64,000 nt of DNA from Sequoia sempervirens. Taxonomy: Eukaryota > Streptophyta > Pinopsida > Cupressales > Cupressaceae. The DNA is taken from positions 38,233 to 102,232 of the forward strand of contig VDFB02321256.1 of assembly GCA_007258455.2 (NCBI GenBank), in the 5' to 3' direction. Made by a program: the position numbers and the translations under genes. Every line of letters starts with the position of its first letter. Positions within the stretch are counted from its first letter, which is position 1. A model generated the notes under the pieces. That model had not been told where the DNA came from, searched no databases, and saw only the letters and a program-made list of their open reading frames with translations. This document shows, in pieces, positions 33,692 to 46,500 of this stretch.

Positions 33692-36600
33692 ATGGAACCT
33701 ACTGCGGGACCATTGGGGAAGTCTGTAGAGAAAGAGAAAGGAAAGAATCCTACCAAAGTACCGAGAGGGAAAGAGGAGAAAGATCAAATGAAGTACCAAT
33801 TCCATAGGGTGGAAATCACCTCCAAAGTCACCTCTACTTGGGATTCAATATCAGACACCAACTTGGGGCATGTAGATATTGATGAATTCAGGAAAAGGGT
33901 CATGATCAAACCTATAATTGAGAACACCTAGAAAATCTAAAAGAGTAGCCTCGCCAAGACAATGGGCTTCCCACCTACACTTGTAGCTCCAAAGCTAGTG
34001 ATGGTATGCAAAGAGTTCTATCATAGTGGTAACAGAAAGATCATTGATCACGATGGCAGAGTGTCGGTAGATCTGTTTGCTTGATCCATAGGCCAAACAT
34101 TCCTTATCACTGCATTCGACCCCATGGAGGAAATAAAGAAGGGGTATGCCAAAAACATGTGGAAAGCAGACCCTCTGGGGTGTAAGAAGTTAATCAACCA
34201 ACATTGGTTGAAGGAAAAGAGGGGTAGTGCTGCTAAGGTACCCCAAGAGCTATTCAAGAGCAGCTTCTATGAGGAGTACCATGATTTGGTCACCCTATTG
34301 AGCAAAGTAATGGGAATCCCCACTGTTTCCTTCTTCCAAGAGTGTATGTTCTATTTCATTGAGGAGATCATCCATGGAAAAACGAAGTTTCGCTGGGCCA
34401 AGATCATTAGCGACAACATGCACAAACAACTTATGACCGTATAGAAAACATCTCAGTTCTACATGGCATCCCACTTGGTATACCTACTAGTGGAGGAATT
34501 CCCATACAAAGGCCTCTTTGTTGCAAAAAATCCAAATCCAGGGAGAGGAGAACTCAAGGTGTATGATCGCTACCCACAACTATAGTACAAGAATTTCAAG
34601 AGAGAATATCAGAGAGTGAATGGTGCCTTCATTGAGCATATCATCAGACTCCTTGGGGGATATTTTAAGAGAAGAGTCTCGCACAGTGCTCGGGCATTCA
34701 TCTAGAGATTCAGGTACCTATCCATACAGTTCTCGAAGTTCACGTATATAAGAACAAAGGGTTTCTCTAAAAGACTCTAAAAGCTGCCATAGTACCCCAA
34801 CAACCGAATGATTATATTGGAGGTATCCGGACAATTACAAAATTCCCATACTCTACTAAGTGATAAACACTGAGCAGGGATTCCATATCCCCTCACATTC
34901 GGGCAAGGAATGTATGCCATCCCCACTACCCAGTGCACGAAGTATTTAGAGAAGGAGATAGTAGAGTACAATATGGATCTCTACACATCTCGACCAAGAA
35001 TGGACCCCTATGGAAAATTAAATAAGATGGTCAGAAGGTAGTATGCTCATCCACCTCATATTGAAGACTTTTGGGCTAACTGCCGGGATGATAAGGAAGT
35101 GCGAATGAGGCACTATATGCAGATGCTGACTCAATTTGTGCGGTTAATAAACTTGTTCCCGGTGCCTAATCAAATTGTTGAAGAGCATGACACCATTCTT
35201 GATGAGAGATTTGATGGTATGGCCAACTTTCCGCTACCACTAATAGACTAGGATGAAGAAAAGGTCAATGACCTTGATATTGTAACAAGGCCAGTTGAAA
35301 ATAGAACAAGATAATGGGTAGATGCTCAAATCACCCAGCTCAAATTGGAAGGAGCTATGTTGACATATGGTGAGCTAGAGGATGAGATTGAAAGTGAAAT
35401 TGATAGTGGAACAACTGCTACCCCAACAAAAGAAACCCCTAAATCTCCTCCAACAACATGATGAAGGAAAAGGAAGGATGTGTCTAAATGCCAACCCAAG
35501 TATAAGGTCTATACACGGAAGACCACAGAGGGAGAATCCTCAAAGAAGGCGAAGAAATCAAGAGGATTTAGTGAAATTCCAACCATTGAAGAGGATCCAC
35601 AACATGAAGGAGAGGAAGAAGCCGAGCGACCGCAGTCACCACTTGCCACCTCTGCTCTCATTGTTACCATTGCTGTTGTCACTCCTCCACCTTCTGCATC
35701 TCAGGCACTACCTATTTCCTCCCTGCCCATTGTGGACATCTCAGTCCACCTCGCTTCCACCTCACCAACTTCCCCAATTATGGTGTTGAATTCCTCCTCG
35801 GCCACAATATCTTCACTGTCGTCTGCCTCACTGCCCCCTCCATTTCCCACTCTCTCTGCTGCAATGTCTTTAGTTGCCACAACTACTATTGCTCCTCTCA
35901 CCCTTACAGAAGCCTTTGCAAAATATATGAAAGGGATACCCACTGAAATTTGTGGGGTGATAATGAATCCTACTATTCAAATTGTGATGGCCTAGATTAC
36001 TGATGCCCTGCTCGTTCCTCCACCACCTATAGAGCCATCGAAAATGGAGGCCACTATGCAGATATCCGATGAAATGGAAAAACACCAAAGGGAGGTTGCT
36101 AAGGGAATAATGGAAGAGCCTGAAGATCCTTTTGAGGATGATTAATTTGAACATCCAGAGGGTAGAATGAACATAAACGTGGATAAGGTGTTGTTAGACG
36201 AGGAAAGGTCACACTCTTTGAAGGAGGACATCAAGGCTCTCAATGCCAAGTACATCATAGAAACCTCATATCAAGAGCTTGAAGAGGAGCTGTCCCAACA
36301 TCTCAAGGATATAGGAGAAGAGGTTGAATCTAAAAGGAAACCTTCTAAGGAGAAAGGTGACACTGATTTCAACATGGAGATACTCAAAGAACCTCCACTG
36401 GTCGGGCAAGAGAAAGGCCCCATTCAAGAAGAAGAGGTGCCTTTTGAAAGGGAAGAAGGAGAGAAAGAAGAAGATGCACCATAGAAGAGCCTTGATCCAA
36501 AGCATCATGTGAAGCTCAAATAGGAAGAAGAAAGAGTGCCTCAGAAAGAAAGTGTCACAGAGGAAAACATAGCCACTACTGAGTTAGACAGGGAAAAAAC

Positions 36601-37985
36601 TATACATATTGAAGACTCAAAGGAAGAGGAGAAAATAACTGAACAAGAATCCCTAGGCCATGAGGAGAAATAGCTCCAACATGTGCACAGAGAGGAAGGT
36701 GATCATGAATCACCAAAAGGGGAAACTCAAATGCCCGACTGGCTAGAGAGGCAGTTGCAAAAGAGGGCCCCTGCTCTCGTTCATCCAAAGGATAGACTCA
36801 AGGCTATCCTAGAAAAAGCGTAGACAAAGAAAAGAAAAGAAAAGAAGCCAAGAGTGTGCTACCACATCATAGTTGATGCATTTGGATCAAGGATAGTGTA
36901 GATTGATACCCTAGTGACAGATAAAGGTGAAGGGGTCAGCTATAATATTTCCACCATCAACTTGGGCCCTACAACAAGAGAGCAGAAAATTGATGAGTTC
37001 CAGGGGTCGGTGGCCATGATCATGCAACAAATGAACAAGGATCAGTCCTCTAATGAGGAACTAAAAGCACAGGTGGTGGATCTCACCGTGTATATTCAAC
37101 AATGGACATCTCTGGAGGAAGAAGCCCCGACGACATCTTATGCACGCCCTCTTCTCTCCCAAGAAGAACTCACCAAGATGGAGAAGATGAAGAATTGGAC
37201 CAAGGCTACTGTAGACTGGTTCCAATGAGTGTTATACAATGGTGACATGGGCATAGGCCACACTTCTTGAATGACCAAATTTTTTTGAGACGTTTAGAAG
37301 CAATTGGAGGGAACATAAAAGATATGTCACTAGTTCACTGAGCTATATAGGATCACCTATCCTAAGCTCGAGGCCATTCTCAAGATGTCTCAGAAGACAT
37401 GGGAGAAAGAACTAACACTACTGAAGGATGATCACTGGTTGGTGGAGACATGAAAAATGGGCCTAGATAACAAGAGGGACATCTTGGAAAGAGTATTGCA
37501 TGAGGTTTAGCTCAACCTCAAATGGGTTGTAGAGCACATGACAGATAGCGAGGACTACCTCAAGTTGATGATGGACTATGACATGCCTGCCCTAGAGCTA
37601 GATCCAGAGAAGATTAAGCCATTCTTCCATAAGAAGATGGAACAATGAGCAACATATGCGCTAACATCAGATTTCATGGACTTTGCTGTGAGGGAATTCA
37701 CATAGTCTGAGTAGGTAATTAAGGCCACACCAAGATGCACAAAGCACTGGGAGCAAATCACTGGCAGATTTAAGAGGTTGACCTTCCAAGTTCTTCAATT
37801 CAACATCATGGAATGGGATAAGCTTCAAGAATTGATTGAAAAATTTGTGGAGTACGCCACCCTTCAGAAAAGTGAAGGAAAACCGGTGATTGATGATGAG
37901 TTTTTGACCGTTTAGCTAGAAAAGGAAGGAAACCACTAGAAGACAAAACTGCTACAGTGTCAGAGCCACTAGAGGATGAAATAAG
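33692..37985 (+). pseudogene. ORF X copy 2: large unrecognised retrotransposon-associated protein, decayed
   Basis: About 1,430 codons in nearly one frame. I count by eye about 20 TAG, 7 TGA and 5 TAA stops. Layout: a basic N-terminus; a block with SISDTNLGHVDIDEFRKRV (33850); a globular domain to about 35300 with DLVTLLSKVMGIPTVSF, an AKIISDNMHKQ helix, KVYDRYPQL, QRVNGAFIEHIIRLLGG and HIEDFWANCRDD; a Ser/Thr/Pro/Ala-rich stretch (35640-35930); an acidic Glu/Lys-rich stretch (36170-36740); a conserved YNISTINLGPTT block (36942); and a helical C-terminus with LQELIEKFVEYATLQKSEG (37820). The same order is found in copy 1. It ends about 45 bp before a family B LTR. I recognise no known domain. 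The MEPTAG start at 33692 was chosen because it follows a splice-like site and aligns with copy 1. Confidence 0.65.
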
Positions 37986-38029
37986 AATGAGAAAAAATGT
38001 ATTTTATATTAATATATTTTGGGGGTAGG

Positions 38030-38995
38030 TGAAACCCTAATGTAAAATGAATCTTGGCCACATAATGAGAGTAAATCCTAGCCATTCATTTCACTTTTGA
38101 AAAACTATAAATAGGGGTCTCTCATTTTTAAAGAGAGAGTTGAGTTGTTGTGTAAAGACATGCTACAAAAATTTTAATAGAATTTCATTGCTTTGGTGGA
38201 TTCTTGTGTTTTTCACATGTTGCATGATTCATCTTCTCAAAGTTGATAGATTTAGTTTGTTGTTCTAAGTGCTTTAAGTTGTTGTTAGTAGTTTAGTTCA
38301 TGTTGCATATTGATATTGAAGAATGTTATTGTGTTGATGCCTTCCATGTTCATGCTTTTTGTTGTTTGTTGATGATGAACAATAGTGTAAAGATAGTTTG
38401 AACATTAAATCATTGCTGCACTTAAAATTCATCTTTCATTCATTCTTTATGGTGAATGAATAGCTAAAAAATCTGCAAATCTTAGAAGATAACATTAGTT
38501 TCATGAGACTATATGTTGTTTGGTTAAGTGGAACTCAGTTTCAGGAAGGTTGTCCACTGTAGCATCCTCCATTATGATTGTTCATCCTTAGTTGTAGGTC
38601 TAGGAACTCTTACCTCCCTTCTCCCTTTTGAAATTTCTTTGAAATAGTAGTTAAGGAAAAGTTCCAACATCATTGTAAAGCCAAATATAATGTTGAACAT
38701 GGAGTTTTAGACTGCTGTTTTGAACTTGCAGCAATTGCACCTCACTTTCAGAATCTCATAAACTCCATTTGAAGACCCAATTCCCTTCCAACTTAGAAAA
38801 TTGTCCATGCCCCTTCTGATTACCATCAAATCACATCAATCTACTGAGTTGTTTTTACAAGTCATGACCTGACACCCGAGAGACCTTGGGGTAATTTTCT
38901 GCAGCTTGTTTGTAGGAAGTTACCTTTCAAGAGAGATAGTGCACTTGTGTGTTGCCTATGTTGAGAAGTGAAAAAACACCCATCAATAAGCTCCT
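38030..38995 (+). mobile_element. Family B LTR, copy 2 (966 bp), 3' LTR of the ORF X element
   Basis: It starts TGAAACCC after the purine-rich GGGGGTAGG and ends ACACCCATCA. It contains a CTATAAATAGGGG TATA box (38105), the TTGTTGTGTAAAGACATG block and the final ACCTTGGGGTAAT segment shared with 14053-15020. No primer-binding site or gag follows, so it is a 3' end. Confidence 0.7.
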
Positions 38996-39522
38996 CGTAC
39001 TCTCGTCTGCCTAACATTTTGATGACTTTTCTCTCATAAAATTCAACAAAATACTAACAATGAATAGTGCAAATGACCCTTCTTGGGGCCCACCTAGTTA
39101 TATATAGGCCCCTCAAGGCCCATTTTTCCTAGCGCTCGTGGTTCCTCAGTGTCTCCTTATTTACCCCACCTAGCTAGGGGAAAACTCAGGAGGGGGCATA
39201 TAGTCACCACTTTAACATAATTTTCTTCTAAATCACCAATTTTTTTCTTGATCATTCTTCTCGTCGTTGTAGCTTCTTCCTATTTTTGGGACTGACTTAC
39301 AATTGAGTTTTACAGCTTAAAATTTTGCACGATTTTTTTATGACAGGTCCTACACTCTTCGTCGAGTTTGATCGCTGGGGACATCTTCAATACTGGCTAG
39401 CTCAACCTCTGCGATCTCTGCAATATCTTCTTTTGCCATGTGAATCCATAAAACTTCAAGTTTTGGGTGAAATTTTTCTTTTCTACTTTAGTGTGGCTGA
39501 TTTTTCCAAAATCGATCCCACT
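38996..39522. other. 3' region of a family C element, no gene
   Basis: Non-coding. It ends in a polypurine tract and must be the 3' untranslated part of another LTR element, upstream of the LTR at 39538. No coding motif is seen. The frame at 39325-39609 crosses the LTR boundary and is not a gene. Confidence 0.4.
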
Positions 39523-39537
39523 AAAGTGGGGGAAAAA
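39523..39537 (+). other. Polypurine tract of the family C element
   Basis: AAAGTGGGGGAAAAA directly precedes TGTAATGTCACAAAATTTC, the usual start of a plant LTR. Confidence 0.75.
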
Positions 39538-40770
39538 TGTAATGTCACAAAATTTCACCTAGGGGAAATTTCACAATTTAGCAGTTTACCTAGCATTTAT
39601 GACACCTAAACACATTAATGGAAAAATCCCCATGGGTTAGAATTTCATGATTCTAACTCCATATGGTCAAATGGCGAAACAACAACAACCTATCGACCAA
39701 TTTCCCAAAAGCTTGTGTCTTGGATGCTTGCGTAGCAGGCGGATGTCTGTGCAGCGCATGAATGTCCTGGCAGTTTTCCGAGTTTGAAAATGGGGAATCT
39801 CAAATCTAGTCTCTTGACATGTGTCTCTATAGCCAGGCCTTCGGGTGTAACGACTCTTTGCCGCCCTTGCATGCAACAAGACCCCTCTTTTGCTCTCATT
39901 TTGGGGGTTCTCTCATTAATTCAAGGTTCTTTCCTTAGCTTCACTTTGTTTCCTCAATCTCTACTACTCTTGGAAACAACAATTCTACAAGCGAAGCTCT
40001 GTCGGACTAAGGTCCCTCCAATAGCCAAAGCTCTCTAGCAAGCATTCAACGGTGCATCTGTGTGTTCAAGAGGGGGCCAAGGCCTGTTTGTAACACTCTC
40101 TCACTCTTTTCTATTTGTGAATAGATTAGATCTCTTTGTTCATTTACTACTTGGTGGTGTGGATTCTCCTCTTGAAGTGGGGATTGCTTTCACCACTCCC
40201 TTTTGTCCATTTCAATTACTCTCTCTATCTATCTGGCTATCCGTGGAGGTGGGAACACCAAAGTGAGGGTTTGACTATGGAAAACCCCTATATAGCCCCA
40301 ACATTTTTTCTCGTTCGTCTTGTGTGCAGGTTGTTAAAGCGAAGCTTGGAGTATAGACTCAAATGTTTTGTTGTTCGTAAGATCTCTCCTAGCTCTTCTT
40401 GTCCTTTCCTTTAGTTTTTGTTCTTTATCTTGTTATTTCGTTAAATAGGCCTCAAATATGGGTTAGATAGTGAAGTTCTGGTTTGCCTATTTGGGTCTTT
40501 GAGATCTCTATTTCTTAGGACACCAACGCGTCATTCAGACTCCAGTGTGCCGCGCTAGCGTCCTAAATCCATGTTGTAGTCTTTTGGTCGAGAACTAGAA
40601 TCTTTCAGAGGCAGAAATCTAGAAGATTTGTTTTCTCAGGTTCTGAAGAGTCTTTTATGGTAATAAATCTAGATATACTTTCTTTGCAATTTCTTCATTC
40701 AACTTATATTGAGGTGGTTAAGGTCAGTTCGCTCCCTGGGATTCTCTTGAGAATGAAGAGATGAATGAGC
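39538..40770 (+). mobile_element. Family C LTR, 3' LTR, right end approximate
   Basis: It starts TGTAATGTCAC after a polypurine tract. It is richer in C and G than its flanks, with a CCTATATAGCCCC TATA-like box at about 40270. The end near 40770 is set by the return to AT-rich sequence; I found no repeat partner in the window. The many short frames inside, on both strands, are chance. Confidence 0.55.
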
Positions 40771-43700
40771 ATTGAATCCCCCTTTTCTCACACCTTATAA
40801 GTGGAATTCATAAATAAATCAATCTATATTGTGGACAATAATTTGCCAAAACTTAATTGGAGAATTCTCCTTTTCTTTATTTAAGAGTAAATACAAGAAT
40901 TTGGGTCCACTTTTAGGGCAAGTGTCATCTTTCAACTTTAAAACATGACACATTCATTTTCTAGAATAGGTGCTTGTTTCCAAGTGGGTACTCATTGCAA
41001 AAAGTTTGAAAATTACAATCCATGTTTTTAATTTGATTATAGGCTTAGAAAAGGCATTGTAACCCAACCCTTGACCTTGGACCTACAAGTACAAGGCTAT
41101 GCTAACAACAAGAGAAAAACTAACTATAGCAATATGGGTTGACGACTTTTTTTATAAAATTTATTTATAAAATTAAAATCCATTATAGATGACAATGTCT
41201 ATTTTTTTTTTATGATTTTATATTCTTTTCTATTTTTTAATTAATTTATGGGGAAGCTGGTCAATAAACTTGAAATGTTAGGTATTCATATTTTTTTTAA
41301 TAACTTTTGATTTTTAAATTTTTTGTAAAAAACTATATGTCATCAATTTAAACACAATTATTCACACAATGAAAAATAAAAAATAAGAAAACGATTAGAT
41401 TAGCTCAACTTATGCTTTTCAGACATGAGAGGTTTATAGAAATAGCAATAAGGTCTAATAAGCAATTAATAAAAAAATATTTGCAAAAAAATTATAACAA
41501 AATATCCTCATAAATATTCAATATAATACACATATTTTCCAAAAAGAATTAGAAAAATACTTTTATATGGTATGGTCTTATAAAGTGACTTTTAAAAAGA
41601 GGTTTTTGTACAATGCTATACAAAATTAATTTGTATCAGCCGAGTATTAGAATAAATTACATATTTGAAAACTAGACTCAAAATCCTACATTTCATATTA
41701 CTACACTTTTTCAAGATTATATGTGTAAGTGCTTCAAATTTTTAGTCCAACTGTGACAAACTTTAAATTTTAAGAAAAACGCTTCCACTTTTTGATAAAA
41801 AAGTGGACCCAACTTCTTGCACCTACCCTTAACTTTCTTTGGACAATTTGAAAGAAATTACCTATTGCTCAATATGAAATAAGTTTGATCCATTCTACCA
41901 TTTGGAATAACATTTAGAAGCACATTATCTCATGATTGTTCAATATTATTTTTTAGAGTGTCTTATTTTCACTTCATTCATCAACTTAATTTTCTAAACA
42001 ATTTGTTAGTCTCTCAACAACCATTTTTATCTTCTTTAGTGGACAACACATGGTTAGATCATCTTTGTTTTCAACCTAATTATTTTGGTATCATGTGAAG
42101 TTTATTTATCATAAATCCAACTATCAAATATTTCTTTATGAAGCATATGATGGTAGTTCTTTTGGAATTTTTCTTCTCCAACATCCCTCATCTTTTTTAC
42201 CTATTTCTTGCATGGGTGATTGCTTCCTAGTGGGTTCCTTAAGTCACTTACTTTTTGAGATCAAAAGGTCCACAATGCATCAAATGCAAGTTTAATTTTG
42301 AAAGATTAATTGATGACATTGTATTTAACTAGTGTTGGAGTTTTATTTACCGCAAAAATCTTTATGATTGACATATTGGATGGTGTTAGTTAATTGATAG
42401 GATTTGGACCTTTAGAGCTACATATTTTATCTTTCCTTCTCAAAATCCCCTGAAGTTTTAGATATACTTATAGTAGATGATATATGCCACTTCAAACAAA
42501 CCTTTATTGTTTCTTGAGGAAAAATACAATTGAGAGCTAAAGCTCCACCCAAAGTAAAAAAAAAAGTCTAAATGTGGTACCTTATACTACAAAAATTATT
42601 ATCTATCTTAATAAATGTTGGATATATATTATATACTTTGCATGTTTTACACCCCCTAAGAGTATACACCTCACCAAACATATTGGGGTATGTTGCATTG
42701 CACTAATTGGTGGTATACAATGTCAATAACCCCTAGTGTAGGGATTTAGAGGTGGGAGTGCCCAATAATATTTTTGGGCCCTTATAGGAGGGTTTTAATA
42801 TCACCTAGCAATTTCCTTTACTAATGCACTTACAGCTACTTGCACATGAATTAGGGTTAAACACAAATACAAACATCTTATTGTATTGTGAATGGTTGAG
42901 TTAATACAATAAATGAGTATTGTTTTTGTTGGGTGTTTTTTGAAAGAATTTTCCAAGGTAAATTCACATGTTATATTATGAGTGTGTCATTGTTTATTTC
43001 TATTCTATTTAAGATTCTATTATCATTGCTTCTCTTACATAGGTTTATCGATATTATTTTTGTTTGAGAAAACCTATGATTTTCTAAATAATGACAAAGC
43101 CTAGGGTGGAATGTCTATAGAAACATGGAAGAAATTTGAGAAAATATTTGTACCTAATCCTCTCTTCTTATGAAAATAGGCATATTTTCTATATAAGACA
43201 TATTCTTTGCAAAAGTTAGAATAAGATTAGACTTCCCATCATTTCCCAACAATTGCGCTCTAACATGTTGAAAAAATACTTTAATAGATATTTTGTAATT
43301 TGAGACACGTATAATGGTACATCGAGCTCTCAACTAATGAAAATCTAAACTAAAAATCCATAAAACAAATAAACTAGCACTTGTACCTAAAGGAGGTTCA
43401 AGGATTACGTAGATAAAAAACTATATGTATGTTAATATGTTAGAGAGTATGTGTTTGTGCATGCAAATTCTAGTTGCATGTGGCTGGATTAAATAATTAA
43501 TAATAGTTGTTGAATAATGGAATGAAATAAACTTAGACAAATCTAGATCTTTTCCTTAAAGAAATTAAGTATTATTGATTATGAAATATTTGCATACGGA
43601 TTTAAAACATAAAGTAATACAAATAAAAAAAGAAAGTTGCCATCAAATTGACAAAAAACACGGCAAATAGAAATAGAATGTTCCCATTCAATTGTCACAT

Positions 43701-43900
43701 CAATATTCATCTGACTTTTATGTGATAAGTGAGATTTTGGAGGCTTGTACCTGATATTTTGGAGGCTTTTAACAACAGCTGAAACTTGTTTTCTCACACT
43801 CATTGATGTGAGATTTGTTTCGGACTCAAATCTCACACTATATATTACCTATCGACTGATAAAAAAATTAAATACAAAATAAAATTATGTTGTCCTAAAC
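40771..43900. other. No gene recognised (3.1 kb)
   Basis: Very AT-rich sequence with poly-A and poly-T runs and no conserved frame. Short frames at 42095-42295 and (minus) 43579-43836 resemble nothing I know. It may be very old transposon or intergenic DNA. Confidence 0.5.
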
Positions 43901-43920
43901 TACGGGCGCAAACAAGAGTA

Positions 43921-44900
43921 ATGGCTCGAGGAGGAAGATCGATTGGTAGCATCTCTGGCCTAGCAGACGTTTGGGCTGGTTTGGCAGTGGCGGGACTCAG
44001 AGATAGTCAAGGATAAGTGGGCCGCGGGAGAGTTTTCAATCTATTTTAGTTGCTTCGAAATTATTAGATGAAGAAGAGGTCTTCCCTGGTTTGAATGGGT
44101 TTAAGAAAGAACTTTTCAAATCAGTTAATAAGTTACTTCTCGAAGTTGGAGATCGTCTTTTAGTTCTTGTTATGGCTACGAGGAAAACATGATTATTCTT
44201 GGGGAATGGTAGGCCACAGAAGTGGAGGTCTGGAGAAACATATCCCAACCGTAGATGGTATCGATGGCTGACCAAATTCTAGTGGTGGATCTGGAGGGTG
44301 CATAAGACATCTTGGTCTTTCTTAGTTCTAAAGTGGTTGGTGGGTGCAAGAACAAATGATTAAATCACGAGGAATTCAAATCATGTGTCAAAGCAATAAT
44401 GGGGATCCAAGGTATCAACTTCTCCCCTTCCAAAAGGCTTTTTTTGTTATCATTTCCTCCCCGGAGCTAGGGGGTGAATGTGGTTAAGCATCCTATTTGG
44501 GTTTTTCATGAATGAGAAGTTTTGGTTCACCCATGGGTTGAGCATTTTGTTTACTGCTCAATTGCTTCTCTTTTCTTGGAGATTTAGGTCAGATTTTATG
44601 AAGTTCTTTTGGAGTTTTAGTGAGAAGGGTGTTTAGAAAAGATTATTGTAAATTTGAGGGAAGAGGCTATGGTTGATGAAATAATTTCAGGCAAAACTCA
44701 TTTATTTTTGTTAGAGTCAAGATTATTTGGGATTCGGATCTTCATTTTCCTAAAAAAGTTATTGTATCTTTCTTGTTGGGCTTCATGGTCCAATAAGATA
44801 ACTATAAAAAGGTTCCATTCATATGTTATAAATGTCATAAAGTTGGGTACACGACCTAGATTTGCATGGAAGTGTTTCCCCTTTGTCGAGTAACTCTTTC
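43921..44900 (+). pseudogene. LINE (L1-type) ORF1 relic with a zinc-knuckle-like motif
   Basis: Starting at an ATG near 43921 (MARGGRSIGSISGLADVWAG), the plus strand decays through several frames. Near 44700-44870 it reads VRVKIIWDSDLHFPKKVIVS, then VPFICYKCHKVGYTT, a stop and IC. This matches the end of plant L1 ORF1 proteins: a beta-strand block of the DUF4283 type followed by a CCHC knuckle (C-x2-C-x4-H-x4-C). The histidine is now tyrosine. ORF1 binds the LINE RNA in the retrotransposition particle. The ORF2 relic follows at the expected distance. Confidence 0.65.
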
Positions 44901-45429
44901 CAATTTGGAGCTCTATTGAAGTGAGCTTTGAAAATGAGTGTGATCTTTGAAACTAGGCTTGTCTTCTTGCCTCTCAATCATCATGTTTGGCTCTTTCTAG
45001 GTGATCCATCCACACCCTCTTGAAGCTCTTTCAAAGACAAGTTCAATAAAGCTCATAATAATTTCAGTGGGTTTGTCAAAGTGGAACATCACTATTTATT
45101 TCTTGAATTAGCTACTTCATATTCTAAATCTTTATCTTTTTCACTTGCTATTAAGGAGCCCTTGATACCTACTTTAGGGGACGCTCTTTCTTATAAAGGT
45201 AAGGAAATTTGGTTTTTTCCTTGGACAAGGGAGTTGTTTGTGCCCTATTTCTTGAGGAACTAGATGCTCTAGAGTAATTAGTGGCCTAGAGGTGGTTGTC
45301 GTGCTATGGATGGCTTGGGTGGGATCTCTAGTGTGAAGGTTGAGAAAGATAAATTGCAACAAAATTGAAAGAAGAAAATATGCCATAAGATAGAGTTAAA
45401 AAAGCTAAGGGATTTTATTTTGGAGGTTA

Positions 45430-46500
45430 TAGGTGTGGGGTCATAATAGACCATGGATGCATTTGTTTCAAGTTCACAGTTAAGGGAGAGGGACTCTCCA
45501 TTGGAGAGATGAAAGTCTTATATTGAGATATTGGGATTTTGAATGCCCCTTGCAAAAGGAGGTTGGTTAAGGACCATATATGATTCTCTCACCAAAAACT
45601 ATTTTTGGCTTAAGAGTTAGAATTGTTTCTTTCTTATTCATCTAAGCTCTAGAAGGGCATGTATTTATTTTCTTTCAAAGCATCTAGAGGCTTATTTATA
45701 CTATGGAATCCTTCTTCTTTGTAGCTAGTTTTGGTTGTTAAAATATCATATTGAATTTGTTTCCCTTTAAATTATTTTTTGGAGAACATATAAGGCTTTA
45801 TCTTCATTGTTTATGGCCTTAATAATCCTATTCATATGAGGAAAGCTAGTGCAGAGGTATCTCTTCAAATTTTGGAGCTTAATAGATAGAATTTTCTCTT
45901 ATGAGGTGACATAAATGGAACTTTGGTTTCTATAGATAAGAGAGAGGGCTTGAGTCACGTGAATCAATAAAAAATAAACCTCAAAATATTTCCTCAATTT
46001 TGTAGCTTGTTGTATGTGGTACCAAAAAAAGCTCCTTCTCTTGGAATAAGAAGATGGAGGGTCTTTACAAAATTTCTATGCATTTAGATTAATTTCTGGT
46101 TTTTGCTAATTGGTTTAGAAATGTGTGACATTCTAGTAATTCCATTCTTCTTGTTGTTAGTTTGAATGATTATCCTATTTGGTTTTATTTCTCCCTAGAT
46201 ATCCTACCTCTTTATTTCTGAGCTAATGTGGCTTGTTCATTTAGTTTTGTCATCCTAGTGGAATGGTAAACCCTCTACACAAGGTTTTATCATGTTTAGG
46301 CTCCATAATAGAATGAAATTTATTGGATCAAAGTTGTGATCCTAGAATAAAGAGGTATTTGGAAATACTTATGTTTTGAAGGCTAAGATTTCCAAGGACT
46401 CAACTAATATTAGTTTTATGTTTTAGGATTTGGGGCTTATGAATGACCTTTTGGATGAGAAAGTTAGGTTGTTGGCCTTGTAATAAGAGGCTTATTGTAT
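45430..46500 (+). pseudogene. LINE (L1-type) ORF2 endonuclease relic, truncated before reverse transcriptase
   Basis: At 45905 the plus strand reads GDINGTLVSIDKREGLSHVN, fitting the GDFNxTLxxxEKxGG motif of L1 apurinic-like endonuclease. At 46320-46366 it reads KFIGSKL, stop, S, stop, NKEVFGN, the linker KLKxxLKxWNKEVFG that joins endonuclease to reverse transcriptase. Frames shift between these points. Similarity ends near 46500, before the palm motifs. The endonuclease nicks target DNA to prime reverse transcription. Confidence 0.7.

Noticed and set aside
35382..35789. A 135-codon plus frame rich in Leu, Pro and His
   Set aside because: Shadow of the Ser/Thr/Pro-rich stretch of ORF X copy 2, whose true frame (35480-35995) continues the domain order shared with copy 1.
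40521..40565. Possible inverted repeat GGACACCAACGCG / CGCGCTAGCGTCC
   Set aside because: Only about 10 of 13 arm positions pair and the spacer is long for a stem. Not above chance.
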